From positions 1,860,001 to 1,924,000 of the forward strand of contig NZ_JAMLFW010000002.1 of the NCBI RefSeq assembly GCF_024256385.1: a stretch of 64,000 nucleotides of DNA, in the 5' to 3' direction. This DNA comes from Anatilimnocola floriformis (lineage in GTDB: Bacteria; Planctomycetota; Planctomycetia; Pirellulales; Pirellulaceae). A program made the position numbers and the translations under genes. Shown here in pieces: positions 20,001-26,270 of this stretch. Numbering within the stretch: position 1 is the first letter of the stretch; every line of letters starts with the position of its first letter. The notes beneath the pieces were generated by a model that saw only the letters and a list, made by a program, of their open reading frames with translations, ran no database searches and was not told the DNA's origin.

Positions 20001-21505
20001 AAAGCGTCAACTTCATTCCGAACGCAGCCGTCAACGGCCAGCCTGCGACCGGCACGATTGTGATCACGTTCTTCAAGCCGCTGCCGGACGATCGCTTCAC
20101 GTTGACGATTCACGACGACGTGGTCGATCCTGCTGGCAATCGGCTCGACGGCGAAGTGAATGCAGCTGAACCGCAAGAGAATCCGATCTTCCCCAGTGGC
20201 GATGGCGTCCCGGGGGGCGACTTTGTAGCTCGGTTCACGGTCGACACTCGGCCGGAACTCGGCACTTGGGCGGCTGGCTCGGTGTGGGTCGATACGAACG
20301 GCAACAGCATCTTCGATCCAGACAATCTCGATTTCACCAATCGCGACATTGCCTACTTAATGGGTTACACCAGCGATGAACTGTTCGCCGGTAACTTTGC
20401 CAACCTGGGCGTAGCCGACGGCTTCGACAAGTTGGCCGCGTACGGCAAGGTTGGCAACGTTTGGCGTTGGCAGATCGATACCGACAACGACGGCGTGCCG
20501 AACATCAATCTGGTCGATCCAGCGGGCATCAACGGCTTCCCGGTTTCGGGCAACTTTGCTCCCGGACTGGCCGGCGATGAAGTTGGCTTGTTCACCGGCA
20601 GCCGCTGGTACCTCGATACCAACGGCGACTTCAACCTGCAAACGGGTGTGACTCAACTCGGTTGGACGTTCAACGGCGTGCAAGTGACGGGTCACGGCTT
20701 CACCGGTGACTTCGACGGCGACGGTGTGACCGATCTGGCCAGCTGGTCGAACGACGTGATGTATCTCGACGTGAGCACGCTCTCGGGCGGTGCGCCGAAC
20801 GGCATCATCGACCGCGCGTTCCGCTTCGGCTTCCCAGGCAACCGCGAACGGCCGATCGCCGCCGACTTTGATAAGGACGGTTTCACCGACATCGGTCTGT
20901 GGACGCCGGATCGCACGACGCAAACTCCGGGCGACGATGCCGAGTGGTACATCCTGGTGTCGGGCGGCACGAGCCTGCTCAACCGGATCGTGGTCGATCC
21001 GATTCCGGCGCCGGGCGCTGTCACGTCGAACATCATTCCGTTCAAGCCCACGCCGTTCGGCAACGACTTGTACTATCAATACGGCGATGAGTACTCGCTG
21101 CCGGTCGTGGGGAACTTCGATCCGCCGCTGACGCCCGTGACTCCTGCGACGCTGTCGGCGTTGCAGAATCCACGCAACGCGCTCGACGTGAACAACGACG
21201 GGCGAATCACGGCCTTCGACGCGATTGAAATCATCAATCGGCTGAATCAGTCCAGCACCGGAGCGCTCGAAGCACCGCGTTCCTCGTTCATCCGGGCGCC
21301 GTTTATCGACGTTGATGCCAACGGCTACGTCACGGCCTTCGACGTGATTCCGATTATCAACTACCTGAACCTGCATCCGACGGGTGGCGCTGCCGAAGCA
21401 GTCGCAGGCGAAGCTTGGAGCGCCGGCGAAGACGCAGGCGTCGACGAAACATTGCTGTACCTGCTCGCCAGCGAGCAAGAACAGTTGCGTAACAAGCAGG
21501 ACTAA
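11099..21505 (+). CDS. Giant secreted RTX-like/dockerin protein (3468 residues)
   Basis: The gene starts at GTG 11099, 7 nt after AGGAG. Residues 38-50 (LQFEKLDERRVLT) match the planctomycete N-terminal motif seen on many large exported proteins. From residue 50 to about 2300 the protein is a long series of beta-repeats rich in Asp, Asn, Gly and Thr, including one duplicated block (near residues 355 and 666). RTX-like nonapeptides of the GGxGxDxL type lie at about 1964-2059 and 2198-2284 and would bind calcium. About 2465-2558 resembles a PPC (pre-peptidase C-terminal) domain, followed by Ig-like segments (DTTPTFWGRAEANS), FG-GAP-like segments (GDFDGDGVTDLA) and two dockerin type I repeats at about 3358-3435 (DVNNDGRITAFDAIEIINRL and DVDANGYVTAFDVIPIINYL). 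No catalytic domain is seen. It is probably a surface or matrix protein that could dock to a cohesin partner, none of which is in this window. A terminator follows. Confidence 0.9.
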   Translation: MSTRQSNRRSSSRPTQQTHGRAREQFFSPLKKRRSRTLQFEKLDERRVLTYTATLAGAAAVLTGNGTGDTLIIDQSGGLLRHNRLGDAGFNSAFDFDTTVAGDQTLAASAASSITVNTVGAGADIVQFGTAAAPASTLLAQLINNNNSTGADQLIVDDSTGAANTYSYSTSGVTGTGINVVNNAVSDGGVTLRTGGAGSTVNVLSTFTGEALTLVGSASTTVNIGNGGLTANIAAAVNISNPSAFTSVNINNGSDTTARTIAVSNGSVTGISAGAINFSQNDISNLTVNAGSGADTFNITSTQGLGGTNVNTFNGGGGNDAFNITSTGLAGANNFNGDGGDDAFNFAGVPAVTPVNVDGGLQTTADGDVISILTGTVANTVRHFFTNASSGSIELDGDNVDNGGALEAVINYTGLEPINDNTNAVNRVFTFNGGAETITFGDNATVGDNISRLSSTLAEQVDFLTPTGTMVVNSGAGPDVITLNAPDSLFNTPTITVNASTSADTINVIATRAGTTTTINAGDGLDSVNVGNTGTVGVPGALTPVAGAVVVNGQVGGANLVVDGSGAAVTANYALSATQITRSLPAGFGGVTYSNLNTLLLTVGSGANIVDVTGTPVGVTTTVSTNGGADVVNVTAPALQSILNVNGGDGDDTFNITGVAPPVAVINIDGGLQTTTDGDLINIVAGTVSNTVRHFLDTTSSGRIEFDGDATDNGGAAESTVNYVGLEPINDNANAVNRVFDFGTGNDTDVVISDDATAGNNISRIAAPLNAELVNFLSPTGTLTVNLGVGDDIMAVNAFDSAFPAGVTFNYNGGDGNDEIRVGVTTTTSTTNVFTDIGLTDRTTIGRTAAGTAVSFAQFNQVANGTTLAGIVGTSLNIHDNGLGQVYIDDSGDATARTFNFNANASIPGFAVPGISVTGAPFTGSINYSTFMEIAQFAAGTGSDTLNINATHNNPNTGSDSSTFFGNAGNDTFNINAGALAGESNNMQGDANDDTFNVNLTNANLITAPLFIRGNANDFGGGVGSRDVVTINDLASNTLNVSMTYTGAIGGSEVLVTGLNQTLNVSTSETIDYNGSAANNDTVTVFGTTAGADLISVVPVDPARALVFNGGNPFDSPPEVNATSLPGVAGGSAAPDLDLSGLTTATGLTIQDNGATTGDRLYVYGESEVGLSDGNTFNPFGFGAGLITPTVGAGNAYDVITSSDTQTVVNNYVVVNYDAADFVQAVPNVDSAIVVNAGFEGNPPATVGIDPADQISLTLSSAYKFQVNGGDPDPATTGIVPPDGDALAIAGFFPVINVYSTKNPGGQPVVTMQFPGSGNLGFSYSSIENLGPFSAGTVNLIGDNNDPAVDQNDNFVVVGRDVDSQFGGDVDGTNEFTLQINGSQPIAFAGVQFLNAYGDDQNPAPGTPSVGPNDIDTLEVTPYADDTPRGWGIDVGFNEGNPVGADGAQADLLILHTALFGGQVSENIVIKPSGTDDGEIIVTNASFGTPIVDIDFVANTDIIIRDDDGFLNDTDTVTLLGTNPNTAQVSGNDTFTFNADADMTVAEPLVTVVDSNAPANILYRLREYTTAGNPAGFHDSLTINGLAGNDTINLIGGSEPQQDNQYTFLGGDGDDALNIDMPNGVMFNGTGLFFDGGSGRDSLSIRNSAALNNAVTSSIYTVGAAVGAGQLRYIDGFSSDMVVDFVNLEPVVDTVVSANLIVNATNANNAINYAAGVVATNGLVSVDDHETIEFSNKTTLTLNALAGADTINLNNPNVPTALTTINVNGGDPAIGDTVIVAGTTGTDTVAFTATDFNTASITVATRPTVNMDLVDHIVYDANEQVGFDQLTVNGTIIDDVLTYYAGNGPISFGGTFRSIVSPDFDFLRTGRVTFNGGGGTDTANYIGTEGADVVTSTATAVTLDAPSSLTVLTMDASVELLNLKLLGGDDTVDLDLNLGAQARVIDVGAGNDNVDLSGVLDTGISTIYGGDGNDSILGSPNVDLIYGGSGSDLLRGGGGVDTIYGEDGDDTFGVAGVGAQDAGNDFFYGGDGSDLFIWNPGDGNDLIEGGAGESDRLLFLGSAAANTFVMNQVGTRLEFLFGAVDLDLAGTEEVVVNTLPGADNVTINDLYATDVRHITVDLNPGDADMVTVNGRDVTDAVNINTTAGVTAITGLRYDVRITTAVLADNDVLIFNGNDGNDNIVVNEATSAFFAAPNLRVNGGNGNDFISGHGSLSGDAGDDTLIGGLQAQTLNGGTGNDYLSGGAGVDLLNGDAGEDTFLVNFDGSTDVINGGADYDTVVILGTAANDLIAANQTAAGTLVSSLNGVNDTDTISDVQRVRIEANSGDDIIFVQHLEALSTDATVNSVLFDVDGGAAYTADRLVVQDNGASNVIIYRKSETAGAGSMTIAPTFAEPLYTVFTGIEYADPITSNPNNIYLFKADPYEWNGNFQNATHLGAGNTLNVDPVIDPGIPNVVLPPGFNNPPADEDYYRIEANVTGTLDVQVFFRQNAGLPGSGDLDINLLDAAGNVVANDLDVDDDARIRVPAVEGQIYYLRVFQGTAGALNTYSVTIINEAAPVPFSLELDDDPVNGTPNPPGQTDNSDTGRSQNDNITYDNTPTIIFRVPDNKLINDVPDNSPGQPGLPVDGDIITIPFQADTGNVALLAGFRVAVYRTENNVRVHVGYATSLGNGLYSFTFPAAIPDGSNFISARVEMTDPSLPHNQGFGAFAQDLEIFVDTVAPPVFFGQQSIATDGLHPNSDSGVLGPQPSNIATLSDRITNDTTPTFWGRAEANSIIRAYVDVNGNGAVDPATDIFIGFTTAVPYDGTNQLGNATGNEPNGYWELTSTVNLDSQAVLTALGVPAGQSGGLRRILVSAEDVAGNITSGAAQVQLLNIFIDEQGPQVTGVTITGNPGFDIFDPKSSNVGQSPTPLVNSLSIGVQDFPARLVPPPVGGPATDYPALQETIAEIAAHYEVRGDFVGLVPIQSVNFIPNAAVNGQPATGTIVITFFKPLPDDRFTLTIHDDVVDPAGNRLDGEVNAAEPQENPIFPSGDGVPGGDFVARFTVDTRPELGTWAAGSVWVDTNGNSIFDPDNLDFTNRDIAYLMGYTSDELFAGNFANLGVADGFDKLAAYGKVGNVWRWQIDTDNDGVPNINLVDPAGINGFPVSGNFAPGLAGDEVGLFTGSRWYLDTNGDFNLQTGVTQLGWTFNGVQVTGHGFTGDFDGDGVTDLASWSNDVMYLDVSTLSGGAPNGIIDRAFRFGFPGNRERPIAADFDKDGFTDIGLWTPDRTTQTPGDDAEWYILVSGGTSLLNRIVVDPIPAPGAVTSNIIPFKPTPFGNDLYYQYGDEYSLPVVGNFDPPLTPVTPATLSALQNPRNALDVNNDGRITAFDAIEIINRLNQSSTGALEAPRSSFIRAPFIDVDANGYVTAFDVIPIINYLNLHPTGGAAEAVAGEAWSAGEDAGVDETLLYLLASEQEQLRNKQD
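12161..13570 (+). repeat. Tandem duplication inside the giant gene (period 933 bp)
   Basis: The segment starting at 12161 (coding for VNVDGGLQTTADGD) recurs at 13094 (INIDGGLQTTTDGD), a spacing of 311 codons. Similarity is clear for about 150 residues in each copy, through NTVRHF, GLEPINDN.NAVNRVF and FL.PTGT. The remainder of the period is only loosely similar. Confidence 0.75.
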
Positions 21506-21545
21506 CCTGTTCGCGAGTTCGCTCGCTGCAGAGTTGTGAAAATAG

Positions 21546-21579
21546 AAGGCTGCATCTTGAAAGAGATGCAGCCTTTTTT
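21546..21579 (+). terminator. Rho-independent terminator of the giant gene
   Basis: The stem GGCTGCATCT/AGATGCAGCC with loop TGAAAG is followed by six T. It begins 41 nt after the stop codon. Confidence 0.92.
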
Positions 21580-21591
21580 GTTGACGCCAGT

Positions 21592-21693
21592 CAGGGAGGG
21601 CGAGGCTCCTGCCGAGCCGCTTCGGTGGATTTGCGAGTGCCGCCGGCGATTGCTTTCGACCTACGCGGCTCGGCGGGAGCCTCGCCCTCCCTG
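21592..21693. repeat. REPIN-like inverted repeat, GGGCGAGGCTCC family
   Basis: The arms 21592-21619 and 21666-21693 are 28 bp each and complementary except at one position. Their core is GGGCGAGGCTCC.GCCGAGCC. The 46-bp spacer is not conserved-looking. This sequence differs from all other inverted repeats in the window. Confidence 0.8.
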
Positions 21694-22087
21694 AAATTGC
21701 GTGCAGCGTTGGAGTACCGAGGAGAGGGGGATTTCGACACGTGCGCAAACCGCAACATGGGCGGCATTCCCACCGTTGGCTCGTTTGGTTATAATCACTC
21801 ACGCAACGTTCACGCGTTCCACACACCCACCTTTCAAACTCAACCAGGCAGCCTCGGCGATTGCAGGTGTCGTAAAAGACGCGGTAATTGTCGGCCACCC
21901 ACCCGGCACTGGTTTCCTCTCCGAGCCGCACTCTCCAGATGCGTGCGTGTTGGATACTCGTTATCCAGCGGCAGGAACTCCCCCTTTGCGTTAGCAAAGA
22001 TGACAGCTTCGTGAGTTGGCAATCCAACCAACAACGGCGATGCTATCAGCCTTGTGCACGAGAGCGGTGTGACCGGAGGAACCACGG
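21694..22087. other. Non-coding stretch, possible minus-strand gene remnant
   Basis: No intact gene is convincing here. On the minus strand, 22085 to about 21950 reads as a plausible peptide (VIFANAKGEFLPLDNEYPT), and the next frame continues as RIWRVRLGEETSAGWVADNY to about 21850. This could be a frameshifted remnant or chance. On the plus strand TATAAT at about 21790 could be a -10 box for the thioesterase gene. Confidence 0.3.
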
Positions 22088-22525
22088 ATGAGCGACAAAC
22101 TTTTAACGAAATACCCAGTCATTCTGGAATGGCCCGTGCAATGGGGCGACCAGGATGCGCTCGGGCATGTAAATAACACGGTTTATTTTCGCTGGTGCGA
22201 GTCAGCCCGCGTGGCTTACTTGCAGCGGCTCGGTCTAGAAGCATGGATGAAGCCGACTACGCTCGGCCCGATCCTGGCCAAGATCGAATGTAACTACAAA
22301 CGGCAGTTGCACTTCCCCGATACGGTGCGAATCGGATCGCGGATCAGCCAGCTAGGCCGTAGTAGCTTGACGATGGAGCATGCCCTGGTGAGTAAAACAC
22401 AAAATGCCCTGGTGGCTGAGTCCACTTCGGTGATTGTGGTGTTTAACTATCAGACGCAACGCCCCGTGCCGATCCCCGCCGAAGTGCGGGAGGCGATCGA
22501 GCGCTTGGAACAGATTAATAAATAA
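22088..22525 (+). CDS. Acyl-CoA thioesterase, 4-hydroxybenzoyl-CoA thioesterase (YbgC/FcbC) type
   Basis: The 145-residue protein is a single hotdog-fold domain. The catalytic loop WGDQDALGHVNNTVYFRW (residues 19-36) holds the conserved Asp (D23) and the HVNN turn, and the rest (LGPILAKIECNYKRQLHFPDTV) fits the family. Such enzymes hydrolyse acyl-CoA thioesters, but the acyl group cannot be told from sequence. An AGGA site precedes the ATG. It has its own leader and is not obviously in an operon; the next gene lies 175 bp downstream. Confidence 0.9.
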   Translation: MSDKLLTKYPVILEWPVQWGDQDALGHVNNTVYFRWCESARVAYLQRLGLEAWMKPTTLGPILAKIECNYKRQLHFPDTVRIGSRISQLGRSSLTMEHALVSKTQNALVAESTSVIVVFNYQTQRPVPIPAEVREAIERLEQINK

Positions 22526-22700
22526 AGAGTTATGAAATAAAGGAGCGAGCACGGGACGAAACACAACAGGCGATTGCGTCGTTAGTTGATCGGAACAAGT
22601 TTGAGGCACGCGTCGAGGCCAGCCGCCGGAACGGCTGACCGACAGATTTTTGCTGCTCCCGGCAAATCATCTGCGCCGCAGAAAGAAGGGAATCCATCCT

Positions 22701-24623
22701 ATGTGGGAATCGACTACATCGGCCGCCATCCATGTGCACGCTGTTGCGCTGGCTGTCGCTGCCGCCGGAATTTGCTGGGCCGCCCTGGTGGCGGGTCTCA
22801 GCCGTTGGCATTGGTTCTATCGAATCGGCGCGCTCTGTGCGCCGCTGGTGTTGCTCCTGCCGATTCGGGCTTACGAGCCCCTCGTGCTCTTGTGCCCCGT
22901 CGTGTTGGCGCTGGCAGGAACCGCCGCGCTGCTGCGTGGTAGCTGGGAACGCCAACTGAGTGTTCGCCAAGGCAAGCCGCTGCAAACGACCAGGCTGCGT
23001 TGGCGCTGGAGCCTGCGCGATTCGATGCTCGTCATCACCGTCTTCGGCGTGGCCTTGGGCGTGCTGGTGCAATTGCCCTGGCGGGGCCTGAACATCTTCT
23101 GGCCGGGCTTGGCCTTTGACGGATTGCTGTTGTATTTGATGTGCGTCTTTGCCCTCGGCGTGATCGGCCTGCGCTTTGGTTTGGTGTGGGTGGTGGCGCT
23201 GTTCGTCGCCGTTTCGACCGGCATCATTCTGGAATCGACGCTGGGCGACGGTTTGCGGGCCGCGTACTTGATCGGAGTGTCGGGGCCGCAACATTTGAAT
23301 TGGCCGCCGCTGGCAGAATTCTACCTGGTGTTCACCGCGCTCCTGCTGATTGGTTTGTGGCTGGTGCGGTGGTGCTGGTCCGTGGCCGATCGTCCCGTGC
23401 AGTTGGCGCAGCGATATCGGCTGGTGGGTTCACTCGCGGCAATCACGGCAGCGCCGGCCGTCGTGCTGTATATGGCGATGTTCGTTGGGCCGCAGCCGGT
23501 TGTCACTCCCAAGATTCGCAACAACAGCCTGCCGCAGTTTGTGGCTGTTTTGCAGGAGATCGAGAAGCTGGGTTTGGGAGACATGAGCCTCGAAGAGGTT
23601 CGGCGGACTCATCCTCAGCAGCAGTTTGACCAGGCGATCGAGGGTTACTATCAGCAGGCCCTGCGGATCGTGAAGCAGCCGGGGAGTGTCTCGCTCGAAG
23701 GAAGTTTGCAGGTCAACGAACATTCGCTTTCCGTGCAAGAAAAGCAGCTGTCGCTCATTCGCATGCTCGCGCGGAAGTGGTCGAAGGAAGCAGATTATTC
23801 GATGCGTCACGGCGATGTTCGCCGGGCCGTCGACTTCGATCTGGGTATTCTCCGCGTCGGTAACTATTTGGCCCGGGGCGGCATTCGCATGCACGTGCAA
23901 GCCTCTCACGCGCTCAAGCTCGACGGCTTGACGCACTTGAGTATGCTCCGCGATCGGCTGCCAGCCGATCTGTTGCCCGCGGTGCTCGACGTGTTGCAGT
24001 TGCTCGACATGGGCGATGAAGATCCAGAGCTGACGCTGCTGCGCGATCACTACTGGACCGACGTCGCTCAGGGTTGGCGAAACCGCTTGGAAATGGTGGT
24101 GCAGCGCGTGCTGCATGTGCCGAACAGCGAAATCACCGCGCTGCAGGCCTTGAAACAACCGTTGCTGCGCGAGACCACGCTGCGGCGATTGCTGGGGACG
24201 GATCTGGCCCTGCGATCGTATCGGCAGGACACGGGCGCCTATCCGCCGTCGCTGGCCGAGCTCGTGCCGCAGAGGTTGCGTTCGCTGCCGACCGATCCTT
24301 ATTCTCAGCAACTGCTGATCTATCGACCCGATCAGCAACACTTTGTGCTGTATAGCACGGGTCCCGATACCAAAGATGACGGCGGCAAGTTCAGCCGTTT
24401 CGGCGAGCACCCGACCGTCACCGGTTACGACTGGAATCTGGAAAGCCTGCTCCGCTTCGGCTGGCGCGGCAATGGCCGCGGTCCTGGCCCGAGTCGCCCC
24501 GGCTTTGGTCCTGGCGGCCCTCGTCAGCCTGGCACCTGGGCCTCGCCCGGTCGCGATGGCGGCCGGCGGTTTGACCGGCCGGGGTATATTCGGCGCGAGC
24601 GCGAACGGGAAGAAAAGCAGTAG
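22701..24623 (+). CDS. Membrane protein of unknown function with Gly/Arg/Pro-rich tail
   Basis: The 640-residue product starts at ATG 22701 behind GAAGGGA; an earlier ATG at 22650 lacks a site. The first 270 residues contain about seven hydrophobic segments. A soluble helical region follows, then near residues 520-590 a block (DLALRSYRQDTGAYPPSLAELVP, PTDPYS, LYSTGPDTKDDGG) that resembles the C-terminal block common in planctomycete proteins and reminiscent of type II secretion pseudopilins. The last 50 residues are rich in Gly, Arg and Pro and highly basic. I cannot assign a function. Confidence 0.75.
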   Translation: MWESTTSAAIHVHAVALAVAAAGICWAALVAGLSRWHWFYRIGALCAPLVLLLPIRAYEPLVLLCPVVLALAGTAALLRGSWERQLSVRQGKPLQTTRLRWRWSLRDSMLVITVFGVALGVLVQLPWRGLNIFWPGLAFDGLLLYLMCVFALGVIGLRFGLVWVVALFVAVSTGIILESTLGDGLRAAYLIGVSGPQHLNWPPLAEFYLVFTALLLIGLWLVRWCWSVADRPVQLAQRYRLVGSLAAITAAPAVVLYMAMFVGPQPVVTPKIRNNSLPQFVAVLQEIEKLGLGDMSLEEVRRTHPQQQFDQAIEGYYQQALRIVKQPGSVSLEGSLQVNEHSLSVQEKQLSLIRMLARKWSKEADYSMRHGDVRRAVDFDLGILRVGNYLARGGIRMHVQASHALKLDGLTHLSMLRDRLPADLLPAVLDVLQLLDMGDEDPELTLLRDHYWTDVAQGWRNRLEMVVQRVLHVPNSEITALQALKQPLLRETTLRRLLGTDLALRSYRQDTGAYPPSLAELVPQRLRSLPTDPYSQQLLIYRPDQQHFVLYSTGPDTKDDGGKFSRFGEHPTVTGYDWNLESLLRFGWRGNGRGPGPSRPGFGPGGPRQPGTWASPGRDGGRRFDRPGYIRREREREEKQ

Positions 24624-24653
24624 CGCTCATCGCCCAAGTTTCCTCGAGTTCAT

Positions 24654-24681
24654 TTGCTTGTATTGCAATTTGCAATACAAT
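24654..24681 (+). promoter_or_regulatory. Candidate promoter of the toxin-antitoxin operon
   Basis: TTGCTT at 24654-24659 and TACAAT at 24676-24681 are separated by 16 nt and lie 17 nt ahead of the antitoxin start. The -10 box is inside the palindromic operator, as expected for autorepression. Confidence 0.45.
24658..24680. promoter_or_regulatory. Palindromic operator of the toxin-antitoxin operon
   Basis: Two perfect 11-bp arms, TTGTATTGCAA and TTGCAATACAA, flank a single central T. The palindrome overlaps the putative promoter. Antitoxins of this ribbon-helix-helix class bind such sites and repress their own operon together with the toxin. Confidence 0.8.
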
Positions 24682-24698
24682 TGGATCAGGAGCTCAGC

Positions 24699-25001
24699 AT
24701 GGCGAAGGCGAAATCAAAGGCGAAATCAAAGGCAAAAAAAACCAGCCCACTAATGGTGCGACTGGATGAACGCAGTAAATCGGCGCTGGCAAAAGCGGCC
24801 AAGTTGCGCCAGGTGAGCGTGAGCGACTATGTGCGATTGGTAACTGTTCCACAGGCTGAGCGGGAAATCGAGGCCGAGGAGCAGCAGACGATTTTACTTT
24901 CTCCAACAGAGCAGTTGGAGTTCTGGCAGGCGCTTCAAGCCACTCCTCGACGAACCCCGGCACAACAGGAATTGGGGCGCTTGATGCGAGGGAGCAAGTG
25001 A
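24699..25001 (+). CDS. DUF1778/TacA-type ribbon-helix-helix antitoxin
   Basis: The 100-residue protein starts at ATG 24699 with AGGAG 6 nt upstream. A lysine-rich N-terminus (KAKSKAKSKAKK) precedes a ribbon-helix-helix segment (SPLMVRLDERSKSALAKAAKL, then VSVSDYVRLV). The C-terminal part (TILLSPTEQLEFWQAL) fits the toxin-neutralising arm of TacA-type antitoxins. It should bind the GNAT toxin and, as a complex, the palindrome upstream. The toxin gene overlaps its stop codon by 4 nt (GTGA). The extra basic N-terminus is longer than I would expect for the family. Confidence 0.88.
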   Translation: MAKAKSKAKSKAKKTSPLMVRLDERSKSALAKAAKLRQVSVSDYVRLVTVPQAEREIEAEEQQTILLSPTEQLEFWQALQATPRRTPAQQELGRLMRGSK

Positions 25002-25528
25002 AGTCGGTTGAGTTACTTGCTTGTTATCGTTGGTCCACGCTGCACCGCGACCAGCCTCGAAAGGCATTCTCATGTGGGCAGGTCGATGTCGACGTGTGGC
25101 TGAAGACCAAAGCACTTCAACATCAAGATAAACGTCTTTCCGTCACCAAGGTCTTGCTTGCGCAGAATGCAATTGCGGGTTTCTACACACTCGCAACTGG
25201 CCAAGTCGATTTCGGCGATTTGCCCACAAGTATCGCGAAAGGACTTCCACGGCGTGCGTTGCCGGTAGCGGTGCTGGCGTGGCTTGGGATCTCCAGCCAG
25301 GTTCAAGGGCAGGGGTTGGGACGAATCTTGTTGTCTCAGGCTCTGCTCGACTGCCACACTGCTGGACAGACATTTGCATTTACTGCTGTCGTTCTCGACT
25401 GTGTAAATGATCAAGCCAAAGCGTTTTATCAGCGTTTTGATTTCCAGGAAGTTCCTGGCAGGCCCTATCGCCTATATCTGTCGGCAGCAGAACTCGCGAG
25501 TTTGTTAGAAGCGGAATCGCAAGCCTGA
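24998..25528 (+). CDS. TacT-type GNAT acetyltransferase toxin
   Basis: The 176-residue protein starts at a GTG that overlaps the antitoxin stop codon. It carries the acetyl-CoA loop of GNAT enzymes (VQGQGLGRILL, Q103-G108) and the family tyrosine Y144 in AKAFYQRFDF. TacT-type toxins acetylate the amino group of charged aminoacyl-tRNAs and so block translation; the antitoxin forms a complex that stops this. Which tRNA is hit cannot be read from sequence. The gene looks intact. The pair is isolated, with no transposon genes nearby. Confidence 0.88.
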   Translation: MKSVELLACYRWSTLHRDQPRKAFSCGQVDVDVWLKTKALQHQDKRLSVTKVLLAQNAIAGFYTLATGQVDFGDLPTSIAKGLPRRALPVAVLAWLGISSQVQGQGLGRILLSQALLDCHTAGQTFAFTAVVLDCVNDQAKAFYQRFDFQEVPGRPYRLYLSAAELASLLEAESQA

Positions 25529-25672
25529 GCGCGACCCAGTCCTGATTCATTGAGTCAATCAATGTTGCTATGAATTCCAGCACATGGCAATCGACTCCGT
25601 TTGCTTCTGGCGTTGCTGCTGCTGTAGGTTGAGTTGTGCTTCCATAACTCGCTTCCAGCAGGAGTAACGATC

Positions 25673-26197
25673 ATGCAGTTTCATTTGCGATTGGTATGCG
25701 CGGTTGCAATTTGTTGCGCTGGGTCTGTCGCCTTATTTGCGCAAGACGCCAAGAAACCCAAAGTCGAACTCCGCTGGGTGGAGGCGAAGAAGATCGCCGG
25801 CGTGACTGAGGACGAAGGATTTCAGACGAGTTGCGATCCCGACTCGATTATGTATCCGCACAAGAAGCCGGCGCTGGTGCTGACGGCCGAAGAAGTGGAG
25901 CGGACGACGCTGCAGCATCTCGATCTGTCGGGCAATGGCTTGTCGAGCCAGAACTATCAGGTGACCATGCATCTCACTCGCGCAGCTCGCGAGAAGTTGG
26001 CTGCGACTTACGAAGGGAAAGAGATGCGTTATCTGACGGTGCTGATCGACGGCAAGTATTGGGGGCTGCGGCGGTATGAAAAGGTCGATAAGCCCGGCGT
26101 GCCGCCGGTGACGCTGGCGGAAAACTTCACGCCCGACGTTGGTTATTTTTCGTCGAAAGGCGAAGCCCTGCTGCTGATGGATGCGCTGGCGCGGTGA
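25673..26197 (+). CDS. Secreted protein with SecD-like head-domain resemblance
   Basis: The 174-residue product starts at ATG 25673 behind AGGAG and has a signal peptide ending near FAQDAKK. The mature part contains LVLTAEEVERTTLQHLDLSG, then VTMHLTRAAREKLAATYEG and YLTVLIDGKYWGL, an arrangement resembling the P1 head of SecD (substrate-binding periplasmic domain), without any membrane domain. It could also be an unrelated alpha/beta domain. A periplasmic role is likely; nothing more can be said. Confidence 0.65.
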   Translation: MQFHLRLVCAVAICCAGSVALFAQDAKKPKVELRWVEAKKIAGVTEDEGFQTSCDPDSIMYPHKKPALVLTAEEVERTTLQHLDLSGNGLSSQNYQVTMHLTRAAREKLAATYEGKEMRYLTVLIDGKYWGLRRYEKVDKPGVPPVTLAENFTPDVGYFSSKGEALLLMDALAR

Positions 26198-26270
26198 GCC
26201 GATGGAAACAGTGCGTTAGTCGTCGTGTATACTTCGCCCTGGTGTTCCCCTACTGCGAACCTCGGCGGAG

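Noticed and set aside
16871-20176. An 1101-codon minus-strand open frame opposite the giant gene
   Set aside because: Same reasoning: no domains, odd composition, and complete overlap with the strongly supported plus-strand gene.
22620-22651. Terminator after the thioesterase gene
   Set aside because: A short CAGCCG/CGGCTG stem exists, but the T run lies 9 nt away from it, so termination is not supported.
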